Counted from the stretch's first letter, positions 1 through 9,142 are shown. The stretch: 18,345 bases of DNA from JAYQPQ01 sp038145405 (GCA_038145405.1 JAYQPQ010000035.1:1-18345), one strand, 5' to 3'. Numbers and translations are program-made. Notes: generated by a model not told the origin, from the sequence alone.

Positions 1-552
1 GCTATAGGGATGGCCCGCCGGGAATGCGCCCCTGAGTATGGTTTCCCAGGCACCGCCGTAGGGCTCGTTTTCACTCTGGCGCAACTCGTTAAGCACCACG
101 CCCTTCTGTTCGTCCAGCTTGCCCTGGTCGATGACGCCAAGCAGGTGCCCCATGCGGTCGGATTCCATCCACAGCACCATGTCCAGCGCAGGTGTCGGCA
201 CGTTCTGGAAATAGTTGGTGCGGTCAAAGGATGTGGTGCCATTGCGATCAGTCGCGCCGGCAGCTTCCAAGGGGAGGAAATATTCGTCGTTATAGTTTTC
301 CGAGCCGTTGAACATCAGGTGCTCATAGAGATGGGCAAAGCCGGTGCGGCCCGGCTGCTCATCCTTGGAACCGACGTGATACCAGACGTTGACGGCGACG
401 ATGGGCGCTTTGTGATCCTCGTGCACCAGCAAGGTCAGGCCGTTGTCCAGGCGATAGCGGGTGAAGGGAATATCAATCTGTTCGACGTACTGCGCCTTGG
501 CCGACGTCGCACACCCCAGAGCAACCAATAATGTCAGGCCCAGGTGTCTCAT
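1..552 (-). CDS. M16 family zinc peptidase, N-terminal part (runs off the left edge)
   Basis: This is the first 184 codons of an insulinase/pitrilysin-type (M16) metallopeptidase; the rest lies beyond position 1. The protein starts with a signal peptide with a likely signal peptidase I site after the AKA at residues 18-20, so it should act in the periplasm. The inverted zinc motif HxxEH is present as HLYEH (His74, Glu77, His78). The downstream acidic ligand is probably Glu156 in VLNELRQS, at about the usual distance for the family. Family members degrade peptides or act as processing proteases; the substrate cannot be read here. A good Shine-Dalgarno (GAGGAGAGG) precedes the ATG. The start overlaps the stop of the upstream membrane-protein gene as ATGA, which implies translational coupling. 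A C-terminal inactive M16 domain is expected outside the window. Family assignment is firm; function is general. Confidence 0.92.
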   Translation of the reverse strand, partial: MRHLGLTLLVALGCATSAKAQYVEQIDIPFTRYRLDNGLTLLVHEDHKAPIVAVNVWYHVGSKDEQPGRTGFAHLYEHLMFNGSENYNDEYFLPLEAAGATDRNGTTSFDRTNYFQNVPTPALDMVLWMESDRMGHLLGVIDQGKLDEQKGVVLNELRQSENEPYGGAWETILRGAFPAGHPYS

Positions 553-785
553 GAGTCCCTCTCCTCATTCTTCTTCATCAGGTGTTGCACCAGCTTCACT
601 ATGGCTACCAGCAGCGCGGCAGGCACCGCGATCAGCAGCACCAGGGCGAGGCTGATCAAACCCAGTTTAACCAGTTCCTGCGGCGCCACCTGGTAATTGT
701 TTATGGCCACGAAGCACATACCGCCGCCAAGCAGCAGTGCCATCAGCAGGGGACGTCTGGTCCAACCGGAAAATCTTAACTTCAT
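549..785 (-). CDS. Small two-helix membrane protein, unknown function
   Basis: A 78-residue protein with two hydrophobic stretches, about residues 12-28 and 41-65, and a charged tail ending KKNEERDS. I do not recognise a family. The ATG at 785 is 5 bases beyond the stop of the lipoprotein gene and has no close Shine-Dalgarno. A GTG at 797, four codons earlier in frame, sits just after GGGAG and is an alternative start that would overlap that stop. The 3' end overlaps the M16 peptidase start as ATGA. The ORF is open further upstream, but that stretch lies over the lipoprotein gene. The position between a cell-wall lytic lipoprotein and a periplasmic peptidase suggests an envelope role; this is inference only. 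Confidence 0.7.
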   Translation of the reverse strand: MKLRFSGWTRRPLLMALLLGGGMCFVAINNYQVAPQELVKLGLISLALVLLIAVPAALLVAIVKLVQHLMKKNEERDS

Positions 786-789
786 GGCG

Positions 790-1359
790 CTAATCACATC
801 GCTCCCACTGCCTGCTATACATGGCAGCCCGATCGCGCACCCGCGACGCAGCCTGTAATAGCCAATCCTTGCCGCGATAGGTGCCCGAACGATAGCCGCC
901 GTGACCCTCGTGGTAGGCCAAGTAAAGCGAGTAGGCATCGGTGGCCGACAAGCCCAGTTCGCGCCGGCTCACGCCGTTGTACCAACCAATGAAATCGATG
1001 GCATCGTCGAAGTCATCGCGATCGCCGCGACGCCCGACGCTGCTCTCGTACCAGCGCCAGGTCTCGTCTTTAACCTGGGCATAGCCGTAGGCGCTGCTCA
1101 TGCGCCACCAAAGCGGAATTCCCAGAAAGCGCACGCGCGGCGGCTTGGCGTCGTCTACGAAGGCTGATTCCTGATACATGATGGCCATCATGACCGGCAC
1201 CGGCGAACCCCAGCGGCGCTCGGCGCGCTCGGCATCGCCCTTCCAGCCCCACTTCTGATCAAAAATCTGACAAATATCATCGGGGTTGTTGGGCGGCCCG
1301 AAGAAAGCACAGCCGCCCAGCAACAGGCTTATCGCCAACAGCGGCCACCGGCGGCTCAT
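790..1359 (-). CDS. SLT-family lytic transglycosylase-like lipoprotein
   Basis: A 189-residue protein that begins with a lipoprotein signal: a hydrophobic stretch ending LLGGC, with Cys17 as the lipidated residue and Ala at +2, as expected for outer-membrane sorting. The rest resembles the Slt/goose-lysozyme fold. Glu64 in MYQESAF is the likely catalytic glutamate, followed by an AYGYAQV segment that matches the usual GLMQ-type motif, and a later NGVSRRELGL region. The inferred activity is cleavage of peptidoglycan glycan strands with anhydro-muropeptide formation, at the inner face of the outer membrane. It starts inside the ligA stop (ATGA overlap), so it is probably cotranslated with ligA. 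Being small and single-domain, it may act in a narrow role rather than as a bulk autolysin. Confidence 0.82.
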   Translation of the reverse strand: MSRRWPLLAISLLLGGCAFFGPPNNPDDICQIFDQKWGWKGDAERAERRWGSPVPVMMAIMYQESAFVDDAKPPRVRFLGIPLWWRMSSAYGYAQVKDETWRWYESSVGRRGDRDDFDDAIDFIGWYNGVSRRELGLSATDAYSLYLAYHEGHGGYRSGTYRGKDWLLQAASRVRDRAAMYSRQWERCD

Positions 1360-3374
1360 AGCCCTTGCTCCAGCAAGCGCAGCAGCCCGGGTTCATCAAG
1401 TACCTCAATGCCCAATGCCTCGGCCTTGGCTAACTTTGAGCCAGCACCCGGCCCTGCGATCACTAGGCTGGTCTTGGCTGATACTGATCCTGCTACCTTG
1501 GCTCCCATGGCCTCGAGTTTAGCGGCTGCCTCTTCCCGGGTCATGCTTTCCAGACTACCGGTGAGCACCAGGGTCATACCCTGCAGAGGCAGGTTGGCGG
1601 CGCGCTGTACTGCCGGCCATTGAATGCCCTGTGCGATCAATCGATCCACGCGCTCGCGATTGCCCGGGTTGGCGAAGAAGTCGGCAATATGGGCAGCGAC
1701 CACCGGCCCGACATCAGGCACCGCCAGCAGGCCTTCGGCCGAGGCATCCATCAGCGGCGGCAGATCGCCGAAATGCAGAGCCAGATTTTTCGCCGTGGCC
1801 TCGCCCACTTCACGAATACCCAGCGCATAGATAAATCGCGGCAGCGTGGTTTGCTTGGAATTCTCAATGGCCTGCAGCAGGTTGGTGGCTGACTTTTCGG
1901 CCATGCGCTCAAGCCCGGCCAGCTGTTCAAGTTGCAGGGCGTAGAGGTCGGCTACGTTGTCCACAAGGCCCAGATCGACCAGTTGATCGATAAGCTTTTC
2001 GCCTAGCCCATCGATATCCATGGCTTTGCGCGAGGCAAAGTGCCAAATCGACTCCTTGCGCTGCGCTGCGCAAATCAGACCGCCGGTACAGCGCACGGCA
2101 GCTTCACCTTCAATTTGCTCGAGGGGTGACTGACAGACCGGGCATTCACTGGGAAAGATGATGGGCTGACGCAGGCTATCCGCCGCCGGCTCGGCGCTGC
2201 CAATCACCTGCGGAATCACGTCGCCGGCCCGTCGCACGATGACCCGATCACCGATGGCGATGCCCAGGCGCGCGATCTCATCCTTGTTATGCAGCGTGGC
2301 ATTACTGACGGTTACGCCGGCGACCTGAACGGGCTCGAGCCGGGCTACGGGCGTAATCGCCCCGGTGCGTCCCACCTGAAACTCAACATCCAGCAGGCGC
2401 GTGATCTGTTCCTGGGCGGGAAACTTGCGCGCGATAGCCCAGCGCGGAGCGCGCGAGACGAAACCGAGCTGGACCTGCTGCTGCAGGTTATCGACCTTAT
2501 AGACGATGCCGTCGATGTCGTAGCCCAGACTGTCGCGCTCGGCTTCCAGCGCGCGATAGTAGTCGAGACAGGCCGACAGACCACGCACCTGACGCACCTT
2601 GGCATTGACCGGAAAGCCCCAGGATTTAAGCCGCTGCAGCATGGCGAAGTGGGTCTCGCAGTCGAGCCGTCCTTCGACAAAGCCGATGGCATAGGCGTAG
2701 AGCGCCAGAGGTCGCTGCGCCGTCATGCGCGAATCGAGCTGGCGCAGGCTACCGGCGGCGGCATTGCGGGGATTGGCAAATACCTTGCCGCCCTGCTCCC
2801 GCGCCTGGGCGTTATAGCGTTCGAATCCTGCCTGCGGCATATAGACTTCGCCGCGAACTTCCATCAGCGCGGGCCAGGGTGGCTGGCGCAAGCGCAGCGG
2901 CACCGAGGCCAGCGTGCGAATGTTAACCGTAATATCTTCCCCACTGACGCCATCGCCGCGCGTCGATGCCGTAATCAGCTCGCCGTCTGCGTAGGTCAGG
3001 CTGACGGCTACGCCATCCAGTTTGGGTTCGGCCACATAGTCGATAGCGCTTTCAGGGTTGAGTTTCAGGCGGTCGTGCAGGCGGCGGTCGAAGTCCGCCA
3101 GGTCTTCGTCGCTGAAAGCATTGTCCAGCGACAGCATGGGCGTGCGGTGCTGCACGGTGGCGAAGTGATCCAGGGGTGGAGCGCCAACCCGCTGGCTGGG
3201 GGAATTGGGCGACTGCAGATCGGGGTGCTGTGCCTCGAGCTCCTGCAGACGCCGCATCAGGCGGTCGTATTCAGCGTCGGGAATGCTCGGCGCGTCGAGC
3301 ACGTAGTAGCGGTAATTGTGTTCCTCAAGTTGCGAGCGCAGCTGCTCTACTTCGTTGCGAGCCTGGTCGGTCAT
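1356..3374 (-). CDS. ligA: NAD+-dependent DNA ligase LigA
   Basis: A 672-residue, full-length bacterial DNA ligase (the E. coli enzyme has 671). It seals nicks in duplex DNA during replication and repair using NAD+. Domain order is visible. An N-terminal Ia region carries the NMN-site pattern YRYYVLDAPSIPDAEYD (residues 21-37). The adenylation domain has the KLDG motif, with Lys118 as the AMP-accepting lysine. An OB fold follows (about 320-400), then a four-cysteine zinc finger (Cys411, 414, 429, 435) and helix-hairpin-helix repeats (about 450-580). A BRCT domain (about 597-672) begins LQGMTLVLTGSL. All key residues are intact. The start is 6 bases after the zipA stop, in the smc-zipA-ligA order known from pseudomonads and relatives. 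Its stop overlaps the next start, so downstream envelope genes probably share the transcript. Confidence 0.98.
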   Translation of the reverse strand: MTDQARNEVEQLRSQLEEHNYRYYVLDAPSIPDAEYDRLMRRLQELEAQHPDLQSPNSPSQRVGAPPLDHFATVQHRTPMLSLDNAFSDEDLADFDRRLHDRLKLNPESAIDYVAEPKLDGVAVSLTYADGELITASTRGDGVSGEDITVNIRTLASVPLRLRQPPWPALMEVRGEVYMPQAGFERYNAQAREQGGKVFANPRNAAAGSLRQLDSRMTAQRPLALYAYAIGFVEGRLDCETHFAMLQRLKSWGFPVNAKVRQVRGLSACLDYYRALEAERDSLGYDIDGIVYKVDNLQQQVQLGFVSRAPRWAIARKFPAQEQITRLLDVEFQVGRTGAITPVARLEPVQVAGVTVSNATLHNKDEIARLGIAIGDRVIVRRAGDVIPQVIGSAEPAADSLRQPIIFPSECPVCQSPLEQIEGEAAVRCTGGLICAAQRKESIWHFASRKAMDIDGLGEKLIDQLVDLGLVDNVADLYALQLEQLAGLERMAEKSATNLLQAIENSKQTTLPRFIYALGIREVGEATAKNLALHFGDLPPLMDASAEGLLAVPDVGPVVAAHIADFFANPGNRERVDRLIAQGIQWPAVQRAANLPLQGMTLVLTGSLESMTREEAAAKLEAMGAKVAGSVSAKTSLVIAGPGAGSKLAKAEALGIEVLDEPGLLRLLEQGL

Positions 3375-3380
3375 GATCCA

Positions 3381-4511
3381 TTAACGCAGCATGCGACGCC
3401 GCTCGAAATCCCGAATGCGGTTGCGATAGTGTTCAATAGTCTGGCGCGTAAGCACGCTGCGCTGCTCGTCGTGCAGCTTGGCGCCCAATTGCTTGGCGAC
3501 CCGATCGGCGATCTCCAGTAGGTTCGAGAAGCGGTCCTGATTAGTGCCGCGCGCCGACAGCGTCATAAAGAAGCACAGGCCCGGGGTGGCGAATTCTTCC
3601 AGGCGGTCCGGCGTGAAGGTGCCCGGATTGAGAATATTGGCGACACTAAAGTCGGCGCGCGATGCCGGGCCGGGCTGGTAGTGGTAAATATCCATTTGTC
3701 CAAATTGCAGGCCTTCCTGACGCAAGGCTTGGTCGATTGCGGCGCCGCCCAGCATAACGCCCTGTGATGCCATCAGATTAAGCACCAGCACTTCCAATGG
3801 GCCCTCGTCAGCGGCTTCGGGCTCCGACTCGGTGGCATGCGCCGGCTCGGCTACCGGTTCCGGCTCGACCTGCACGGGTAGCGCCGGTTGCGGATCAACC
3901 TCCGGCTCGGGCTGTCGCGATCTGGCGGCCGGCTTGTTTGCCTTAGCGCGCTGCAGTTCGGCGACGGCAGAAGGATGGTCCTCGGCGCGAATCTTTTCCA
4001 TGAAGAGTGGGTCGCGCTCGTCCGCATCGGCCAGGGCGCGCAGGGGGATTTCGGGTTCCATTTCGGCCGGATCCAGCAGCATGGGGATTTCTGCCTCGGC
4101 ATCCAGTTCCAGCGACCGCTGTTGCGGCTTTTCCTGGAAGATCGCGCGTCGCGATGGCGGCGGCGATGTCGGTTCAACGGGCGGATCCTGCCGCTCGGTC
4201 GCGGCCTTACGGTCGCGGAAAATGGATAACTTGGGACGACTGGCTTCGGCCTGTTGTCGGATGCGCTGGTGAACCGTTTTGATGTCGTCGGGGTCGCGAT
4301 AGCCGACTACGCGAGCACCACCGCTGGGCAGTTCGCTGCCGTACTCGGCCTTGTCATCGATTTTGGGTTCGGGCTGATCGTAGCGGTATTTGACGCGCGA
4401 CTTGATGCGGCCACGCTGATTGCGCTGGTAATTCAGGAGCAGGCCAACCGCGATGCCTGCCAGCACCAGTAATACCAGAAGAGCTACAATTTCACGAACG
4501 CCCAATGCCAT
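3381..4511 (-). CDS. zipA: Cell division protein ZipA
   Basis: A 376-residue FtsZ-binding membrane anchor. Residues 7-27 form one N-terminal transmembrane helix with almost no periplasmic part. A basic patch (about 32-44) follows, then a long proline, glutamate and arginine-rich linker to about residue 235. The C-terminal globular domain (about 238-372) is the FtsZ-tail binding fold, with VLVLNLMASQGVMLGG, VANILNPGTF and GLCFFMTL segments typical of ZipA. It tethers FtsZ polymers to the inner membrane at mid-cell. The gene follows smc by 3 bases. The Shine-Dalgarno AGGAG (4512-4516) abuts the ATG with no spacer. The TTG at codon 3 (4505) has a 6-base spacing and may be the real start. ZipA is limited to Gammaproteobacteria, which helps place the organism. 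Confidence 0.95.
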   Translation of the reverse strand: MALGVREIVALLVLLVLAGIAVGLLLNYQRNQRGRIKSRVKYRYDQPEPKIDDKAEYGSELPSGGARVVGYRDPDDIKTVHQRIRQQAEASRPKLSIFRDRKAATERQDPPVEPTSPPPSRRAIFQEKPQQRSLELDAEAEIPMLLDPAEMEPEIPLRALADADERDPLFMEKIRAEDHPSAVAELQRAKANKPAARSRQPEPEVDPQPALPVQVEPEPVAEPAHATESEPEAADEGPLEVLVLNLMASQGVMLGGAAIDQALRQEGLQFGQMDIYHYQPGPASRADFSVANILNPGTFTPDRLEEFATPGLCFFMTLSARGTNQDRFSNLLEIADRVAKQLGAKLHDEQRSVLTRQTIEHYRNRIRDFERRRMLR

Positions 4512-4514
4512 CTC

Positions 4515-7500
4515 CTAGGCCGTAGCCAGCTCAACGGCTTTATCCACATCCACGGTCACCAGCCTGGAAACTCCGGGTTCCTGCATGGTCACGCCCATCA
4601 GTTGGTGGGCCATCTCCATGGAAATTTTGTTGTGGGTAATAAAGATGAACTGCACCGTCTCGGACATCTGTCGAACCAGCTCGGCAAACCGGCCGACGTT
4701 GGCATCGTCTAGCGGCGCATCCACCTCGTCCAGCATACAGAAAGGTGCCGGATTCAGCTTGAAAATTGCAAACACCAGGGCGATAGCCGTCATGGCCTTT
4801 TCGCCACCTGACAACAGGTGAATGGTGGAGTTACGTTTGCCCGGCGGGCGCGCCATGATACTGACGCCGGCTTCGAGCAAGTCCTCGCTGGTCAGTTCCA
4901 GATAGGCGTGCCCACCACCAAAGAGTTGCGGGAACAGCGCTTTGAAACCGGCATTCATCTGCTCGAAGGTTTCCTTGAAGCGCGTACGGGTTTCGCGATC
5001 GATCTTGCGAATGGCGTTCTCCAGGGTGTCGAGCGCCTTGGTCAACTCCTCGTTCTGCGCATCCAGATAGGCCTTGCGCTCGGACTCGCTGCTGTATTCG
5101 TCAATGGCGGCCAGGTTAATCGGCCCGAGTCGCTCAATGCTGGCTGCCACGCGCTCCAGCTTCTGACGCCAGCCTTCTTCCTCGGCCTGGTCGTCCAGCT
5201 CCGCCAAAATGCTTTTTGGATCTTTGCCCTGCAACTGCTCGAGCACCGTCTGAGCACGCGTAATGACTTCCTGGGCTTCGATACGGCTGGACTGCACCTG
5301 CTCGCGCTGGCCGTTCAACCGCGTTTGCAGCTTCTGCCGCGCAGCCTCTTCATCGCGCAGTGACTGCTGGGCATTTTCCACCTGGTTGCGCGCTGCCTGC
5401 AGCTCGTGTTCCGTGCGCAGACGCTCTTCCAGTTTCTCATGCAGAGCTGCCTTCAAATCGGCAACAGGTTCAGATTCCGTATGTTCAGGGGTTTCCAGAC
5501 TGGCGCGATGCTCCTGCAGACGTTCCAACTGGCGTTGCATGCGTCCCATGGATTCGCGTACCGCAGCCACCTGAGTGTTGACCGAGTTCTCGCGCAGGCG
5601 CAATGCGCTGACCTGCTCCTGTGCAACCTGTGCCTGATCGCGCTTGTCGCGCAAGGATTGTTGAATGGCCTCCCGCTCCGCCTGAATCTGCGTGCGCTGA
5701 TCGTTGTGCTGGGCCATCAAATCCAGCGCCTGCTCCAGCGCCTGGCGGGCTTGCGCCAACTTGTCCTGGTCCTCGCGATAGCGCTGCTCGGCGCTGGCGA
5801 TTTCCTTAACCTGATTCTCGCGTGCTTGCTCGGCCTGCTGCAGGCGCACTTCCAGCGCCGTACGTTCGTTGGCCAGAAGCGACAGGCCGGCGTTGGCCTG
5901 ATCCAGCGCAGTGCGTGCTGCGCGAATCTGTTCTTCCAGCTCAGCCAGTTGCCGGCGACCCTGCTCCTGCGCCGCAACCAACTCCGACTCGCTGGTCTGT
6001 AGTGCCTGCAAGGAAACTTCCAGTTCGTCCATGGCCTGACGTCGCTGCAGAACGCTCTCGCCGGCGACATCGCGATGCAGGCGCAGCCAGTGCGGTCCAA
6101 CCCAGATACCGTCGGCAGTAATCAGTGAGTCGCCAGGACCCAGGTTGGCGCGCTCGGCCAGGGCTGCGGTGAAAGATTCCACGCGACGCACTCGCGCCAA
6201 CAGCGCTTTGGCGCCGGCATGGCCGACACAGTCGGCCAGACTGTTCGCAATGGGTTCTACGGTCGGCAGTCGCGATTCATCTACCAGCGCGAGAATGCCG
6301 CCCGGAAAATGCTCCAGCTGCGCGCCAGCCGGGTCCAGACCCTCGACCAAGCGGGCGCGAATCAGGTCGGCCAGCACAGTTTCGACTGCTGCTTCCCAGC
6401 CTTTCTTGACCTTGATGCGGTCGGCCAGCAAGGGACTGTCATCCAGACCCAGGGAAGCCAACCAGGCATCCAGTTCCTTGTCGTCCTGTCCCAGAGCCGC
6501 ATCGTGCAGGGCTTTCTGTGAAGCCAATGCACCGCGCTGCTCATGTATTTGCCGGCGCAGGGCATCCAACTGTGTTGCCGTTTGCGCGGTGTTCTCGCGC
6601 AGCGGCGCCAGCTGCGCATCCAGCCCGGCCAAACGCGTCTGCTGCGTTTCTGACTCTTCCTGCGCCCGACGCCACTCACCGGTCTTGGCTTCGAGATTGC
6701 GTGCCAGAACTTGCATCTGTTCGTCGTCGATCTGACTGGTCTTCAGGCGGGCAATGCGCTGGCGTGTTTCTTCCAGGCTCGATTCCAGATACTGGATGCG
6801 CGACTGCTGCACCTCGGATTGCTGACGCGGGGCGGCGGCCGCTTCGGAAAAGGCTTCCCAGCGCTTGTTCCAGTCGGCCAGAAGGGCCTCCGCTTCGCTC
6901 AATGCCTGGCGCGATTGGTCGGCCGTGCGTTCCAGGGCTTCGCGTTGCTCGGCAAGCTGACCCAGCTCGGCACTCCAGCCGGTAAGGCGAGACTCGTCTT
7001 GCTGCAGATGCTTTTCCAGCTCGGCGACGCTGGCGTCTGTTCGCGACATGTCTTCCAAACGCTTGCGCGTGGCCTCTTCCTGGTGCTGGATGGCCTGCTC
7101 AACGCGAGCAATTTCAGCACCGAGGCTGTAGTAGCGGGACTGCACTGCGTTGAATGCATCGTTGAGCTCAACCTGGTCGTTGCGCAATTTCTCGATGGTC
7201 GCTTCGGACTTGGCGTCCTCGGCTACCAGGCCCTCCAGAGCAATTTCCAGTTCGCGAATGGCCGCCTTGCGTTCGTTGACGCGCTGATCCAGTCCGCGCC
7301 ATTGCAGGGCGAGCAATTCGGACTTCAGGCGACGTTCCTCGGTGCGCAGCTCCTTGTAGGTTTCCGCCGCTTTGGCCTGGCGCTGAAGACGCTGCAACTG
7401 GCGCGACAGCTCCTCGCGAATATCGTGGAGCCGCTCCAGGTTTTCACGCGTGCGCTTGATGCGATTCTCGGTGTCGCGACGGCGCTCCTTGTACTTGGAA

Positions 7501-8009
7501 ATTCCCGCGGCTTCCTCGACGTAGACGCGCAGATCTTCGGGCTTGGCTGTGATCAGATTGGAGATCATGCCCTGTTCGATGATGGCGTAACTTCGCGGGC
7601 CCATGCCGGTACCCAGGAAGATATCCATGATGTCCTTGCGGCGACACTTGGTGCCGTTAAGGAAATAGTCGGAGAGTCCTTCGCGGGTCACCCGACGCCG
7701 CACGGATATTTCAGCGTAACTGGCATATTCGCCGGTGATGCGGCCATCGCTGTTATCGAACAGTAGTTCGATCGACGCCTGCCCCACCGGCTGACGTCCC
7801 CCGGAGCCATTAAAAATCACGTCCGTGAGGGAATCGCCACGCAACTGCTTGGCCGAGCTCTCGCCCATCACCCAGCGCACGGCGTCGATGATGTTGGATT
7901 TACCGCAGCCGTTGGGACCCACGACACCGCAGAGATTGGACGGAAAGTTGACATTGGTCGGGTCCACAAAGGACTTGAACCCGGCCAGTTTCATGGATTT
8001 GAGACGCAC
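4515..8009 (-). CDS. smc: Chromosome segregation protein SMC
   Basis: A 1164-residue SMC ATPase, the core of the bacterial condensin that compacts and resolves sister chromosomes. The N-terminal head has Walker A GPNGCGKS (residues 31-38, Lys37) and a Q-loop around Gln146. Coiled coil runs from about 165 to 505, with a hinge at roughly 520-646 and returning coil at about 650-1010. The C-terminal head has the ABC signature LLSGGEKAM (from 1065) and Walker B FCMLDEVDAPLDD, with Asp1094 and Glu1095. The start is GTG, chosen because MRLKSMKLAGFKSFVDP matches the family N-terminus; an ATG at 7994 would cut off the first strand. SMC in a ZipA-bearing gammaproteobacterium implies a non-MukB lineage. 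ScpA/ScpB partners are not in the window. The gene is the first of the smc-zipA-ligA cluster. Confidence 0.97.
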   Translation of the reverse strand: MRLKSMKLAGFKSFVDPTNVNFPSNLCGVVGPNGCGKSNIIDAVRWVMGESSAKQLRGDSLTDVIFNGSGGRQPVGQASIELLFDNSDGRITGEYASYAEISVRRRVTREGLSDYFLNGTKCRRKDIMDIFLGTGMGPRSYAIIEQGMISNLITAKPEDLRVYVEEAAGISKYKERRRDTENRIKRTRENLERLHDIREELSRQLQRLQRQAKAAETYKELRTEERRLKSELLALQWRGLDQRVNERKAAIRELEIALEGLVAEDAKSEATIEKLRNDQVELNDAFNAVQSRYYSLGAEIARVEQAIQHQEEATRKRLEDMSRTDASVAELEKHLQQDESRLTGWSAELGQLAEQREALERTADQSRQALSEAEALLADWNKRWEAFSEAAAAPRQQSEVQQSRIQYLESSLEETRQRIARLKTSQIDDEQMQVLARNLEAKTGEWRRAQEESETQQTRLAGLDAQLAPLRENTAQTATQLDALRRQIHEQRGALASQKALHDAALGQDDKELDAWLASLGLDDSPLLADRIKVKKGWEAAVETVLADLIRARLVEGLDPAGAQLEHFPGGILALVDESRLPTVEPIANSLADCVGHAGAKALLARVRRVESFTAALAERANLGPGDSLITADGIWVGPHWLRLHRDVAGESVLQRRQAMDELEVSLQALQTSESELVAAQEQGRRQLAELEEQIRAARTALDQANAGLSLLANERTALEVRLQQAEQARENQVKEIASAEQRYREDQDKLAQARQALEQALDLMAQHNDQRTQIQAEREAIQQSLRDKRDQAQVAQEQVSALRLRENSVNTQVAAVRESMGRMQRQLERLQEHRASLETPEHTESEPVADLKAALHEKLEERLRTEHELQAARNQVENAQQSLRDEEAARQKLQTRLNGQREQVQSSRIEAQEVITRAQTVLEQLQGKDPKSILAELDDQAEEEGWRQKLERVAASIERLGPINLAAIDEYSSESERKAYLDAQNEELTKALDTLENAIRKIDRETRTRFKETFEQMNAGFKALFPQLFGGGHAYLELTSEDLLEAGVSIMARPPGKRNSTIHLLSGGEKAMTAIALVFAIFKLNPAPFCMLDEVDAPLDDANVGRFAELVRQMSETVQFIFITHNKISMEMAHQLMGVTMQEPGVSRLVTVDVDKAVELATA

Positions 8010-8045
8010 TAGGGCCTGTATTTATTAATGCAAACTAAGCCCCGC

Positions 8046-8073
8046 ATTGTACACACTCGGCAGGCCGTACCAA
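8046..8073 (-). promoter_or_regulatory. Candidate sigma-70 promoter for smc-zipA-ligA
   Basis: On the minus strand TTGGTA (8073-8068) and TACAAT (8051-8046) are separated by 16 bases, in the 89-base gap between ccmI and smc. Transcription would start near 8039, giving a leader of about 30 bases before the GTG. The -35 matches TTGACA at 4 of 6 positions and the -10 matches TATAAT at 5 of 6. No strong terminator separates ccmI from smc, so readthrough from the ccm genes is also possible. Confidence 0.42.
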
Positions 8074-8098
8074 GGGGGCGAAAAGAGGCTTTTTTTAC

Positions 8099-9142
8099 CT
8101 AGGGCAGCGGATCCTTGATCACCAGTTCCAGCGAGCTTCCCTGGCTGGCTGTCCAGTCCTCGATTACCGCCTCGTAATCGCCCGGTGCGGGCGTCGGCGT
8201 ACCGCCAAAGGACAGCCGGGCGACCAGGTCGACAGCCGCGAAATTGCTGAGCTGCAGGCTCTCAACCATGGCATCGGCATCGCTCAGGGTTACCTCGGCG
8301 GGCAGATCGGCCACCGTCAGGCGCTTGACTGCCAGCGGCATGGCGACACCCTCGGTGGGCCGGGCAAAGACAAAGACTGTGGTTTCCGGCGGTACCGTAA
8401 TGGCGGGATCCAGGGATACCTGCAGGGAAATCGTCAGTCCTTGGCCCGCATCCGCCGCTGCCACGTCTCCGGTTTCGCCCAGTTGCAGGCGGGCCTGCGC
8501 GATACTGGACCGGATCACCTCGGCGTTGGGCGACATGGGCGGTAGCCCAGCCAGGGCGATTTCCCAGAAATTCACCGCCAACTGCCACTGCTGCGCCTGG
8601 TAGGCGGCGATGCCGAGCAGTCCGTTAATGGTGACATTCTGCGGATCCAGGGTGCGCACTTCGGTAACCAGCTCACGCACTTCCTCGGTTAAGCGATTGC
8701 CGGAAGCGACGAAAAGAGCTTCGGCCTGGGCCGCTTTGATCGACACATCATCTGGACTTAGTTCGGCAGCACGGGCAAAACCTTGCACAGCCAGTTCATA
8801 GTCACCCAGACCCAGGTATTGATTGGCGACCAGATACCAGTATTCGACGTTTTGCGTCTGCTCAGCGCGGCGGCGCATGGCTTCCACCAGTTGGCGCCGC
8901 TCGGCCTCGCTGGGCACCTGCCCCTCGGCACTCAGCTGCACCATGCGTTCCATGCGCTCGAGAATACGCAGGTCCTGGCTACTGCCAATAAAGTAATAGA
9001 TGGCCAGAACCACCAGTGGCAGACCCACCAGCGTGATGCCTAGCAGCCAACGTCGGGCCAGCTCATGGCGCAGGTGGCGCCCGGTGACCAGCAGGGAAAT
9101 ACTGCCCAGAACCAGGGCAAAGGCAATAAAGAGCAGCCACAT
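8099..9142 (-). CDS. ccmI: Cytochrome c maturation protein CcmI (TPR protein)
   Basis: A 347-residue protein with two N-terminal transmembrane helices (about 2-20 and 33-52) and a leucine-zipper-like loop between them. A periplasmic region with TPR-type helical repeats follows (about 90-220), then a C-terminal beta-rich domain containing ISLQVSLDPAI and FVFARPTEG segments. This is the architecture of stand-alone CcmI, which holds apocytochrome c for the heme ligation complex. In enterics the same region is fused to CcmH. It starts on the last base of the ccmH stop (TGATG) and is the final gene of the local ccm group. Identity rests on domain layout and gene order. Confidence 0.88.
   Translation of the reverse strand: MWLLFIAFALVLGSISLLVTGRHLRHELARRWLLGITLVGLPLVVLAIYYFIGSSQDLRILERMERMVQLSAEGQVPSEAERRQLVEAMRRRAEQTQNVEYWYLVANQYLGLGDYELAVQGFARAAELSPDDVSIKAAQAEALFVASGNRLTEEVRELVTEVRTLDPQNVTINGLLGIAAYQAQQWQLAVNFWEIALAGLPPMSPNAEVIRSSIAQARLQLGETGDVAAADAGQGLTISLQVSLDPAITVPPETTVFVFARPTEGVAMPLAVKRLTVADLPAEVTLSDADAMVESLQLSNFAAVDLVARLSFGGTPTPAPGDYEAVIEDWTASQGSSLELVIKDPLP

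Noticed and set aside
2289..3521. A 410-codon plus-strand open frame opposite ligA
   Set aside because: It is antisense to an intact, fully motif-supported ligA, has no recognisable domain and crosses into zipA. Long antisense frames are expected at this GC content.
6711..7766. A 351-codon plus-strand open frame opposite smc
   Set aside because: It mirrors the coiled-coil coding sequence and has a biased, low-information composition; no domain or ribosome-binding site.
8080..8098. AAAAG-AGG-CTTTT repeat between ccmI and smc as a terminator
   Set aside because: The stem is only five mostly A/T pairs, too weak to call; readthrough into smc remains possible.
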